Shown here piece after piece: positions 60,662 through 60,780 of a stretch of DNA of 60,780 nucleotides (positions within the stretch are counted from its first letter, which is position 1; each line of letters starts with the position of its first letter). The notes below the pieces were generated by a model that was given only the letters and a program-made list of their open reading frames with translations, was not told where the DNA came from and did no database searches. The position numbers and the translations under genes are program-made. The stretch is from NCBI GenBank assembly GCA_002734065.2, contig NVXU02000022.1, forward strand, positions 1 through 60,780, written 5' to 3'. This DNA comes from Fluviicola sp. GTDB lineage: Bacteria; Bacteroidota; Bacteroidia; Flavobacteriales_D; Crocinitomicaceae.

Positions 60662-60780
60662 AATCAATGACTTCTCTACAACTCAAAGAATACCTTGACT
60701 TCAAGGCCGAGCAATACAACACAAAGCAATTCATAGACACCGACCCTATTCAGTTGCCGCATCGTTTTTCTCGCAAGGAA
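60662..60780 (+). repeat. Perfect direct repeat, copy 2
   Basis: Identical to 58888-59006. It reaches the end of the window, so its full length is unknown. Confidence 0.97.
60667..60780 (+). CDS. TIGR02757/DUF2400-family protein, 5' end only
   Basis: The frame is open from ATG at 60667 to the window edge and encodes the same first 38 residues as the truncated copy. This is presumably the functional gene, restored after the insertion. The family is found widely in Bacteroidota with unknown function, and I recall it adjacent to LolD-type ATPase genes, consistent with the ancestral order ABC gene, lipoprotein, TIGR02757. Confidence 0.85.
   Translation, partial: MTSLQLKEYLDFKAEQYNTKQFIDTDPIQLPHRFSRKE

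Noticed and set aside
58888-60780. Insertion sequence or transposon with terminal inverted repeats
   Set aside because: No transposase frame and no inverted repeats at the junctions; the flanks are long direct repeats of a gene start.

Overview
The window is a stretch of AT-rich Bacteroidota chromosome, most likely order Flavobacteriales (Crocinitomicaceae/Cryomorphaceae-like). Signs of this are a secreted Kelch protein with a type IX secretion tail, a TonB receptor with a carboxypeptidase-regulatory-like domain, several LytTR regulators, DUF3078 and DUF6702 proteins, a CCC-motif/DUF2752 gene pair, a YwbE-like protein, and promoters with the Bacteroidota -7 box TAnnTTTG and little Shine-Dalgarno signal. 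I see no rRNA, tRNA, CRISPR array, prophage or transposase gene.

Layout. 1-5 kb: 3' end of dapD, MOSC protein, radical SAM enzyme, AhpD-like protein, DEAD-box helicase, methyltransferase. 5-11 kb, all on the minus strand: TonB receptor, membrane LytTR regulator, cold-shock-domain protein, YwbE-like protein, a very cysteine-rich lipoprotein, class IV aminotransferase and rhomboid protease. 11-21 kb: L,D-transpeptidase, rpe, universal stress protein, CvfB-like protein, a LytS/LytR-type two-component pair, an outer-membrane-like protein and the Kelch protein. 21-32 kb: pyrG, yidC, glycosyltransferase, DUF6702 plus M1 peptidase, acyltransferase and mnmA. 32.4-35.9 kb is an accessory pocket: lipoprotein, RhuM-family protein, an XRE-like small protein paired with a class III cyclase-like protein, and a small minus-strand gene with its own terminator. 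36-46 kb: pepD, ettA, membrane proteins, SF2 helicase, trxB. 46-58 kb: pcm, acyl-CoA carboxylase beta subunit, GNAT, M13 peptidase, VWA membrane protein, DUF3078 protein, thiolase, ribBA, lolD-like ATPase.

The right end (58.9-60.8 kb) shows a gene-sized insertion. The first ~57 codons of a TIGR02757/DUF2400 gene occur twice, with at least 119 identical bp, on either side of one minus-strand gene for a secreted protein. A similar pattern may exist at the 3' end of mnmA, whose last codons and trailer recur, diverged, about 1.8 kb downstream after the lipoprotein and rhuM genes.

The second major theme is intergenic DNA. Many gaps hold short-period arrays: octamers of the form RGAGnnTT or AGATTnnn, heptamers such as AGTGTGG or CTCATAA, and 16-32 bp units ending in TCTAA. 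Several fold into long perfect or near-perfect inverted repeats, some run through stop codons, and one pair of arms exactly fills the space between two convergent stop codons. These arrays, the duplicated-gene insertion, the cyclase cassette and the 18-cysteine lipoprotein are the most unusual signals. Functional assignments rest on motif recognition by eye; no database search was run.
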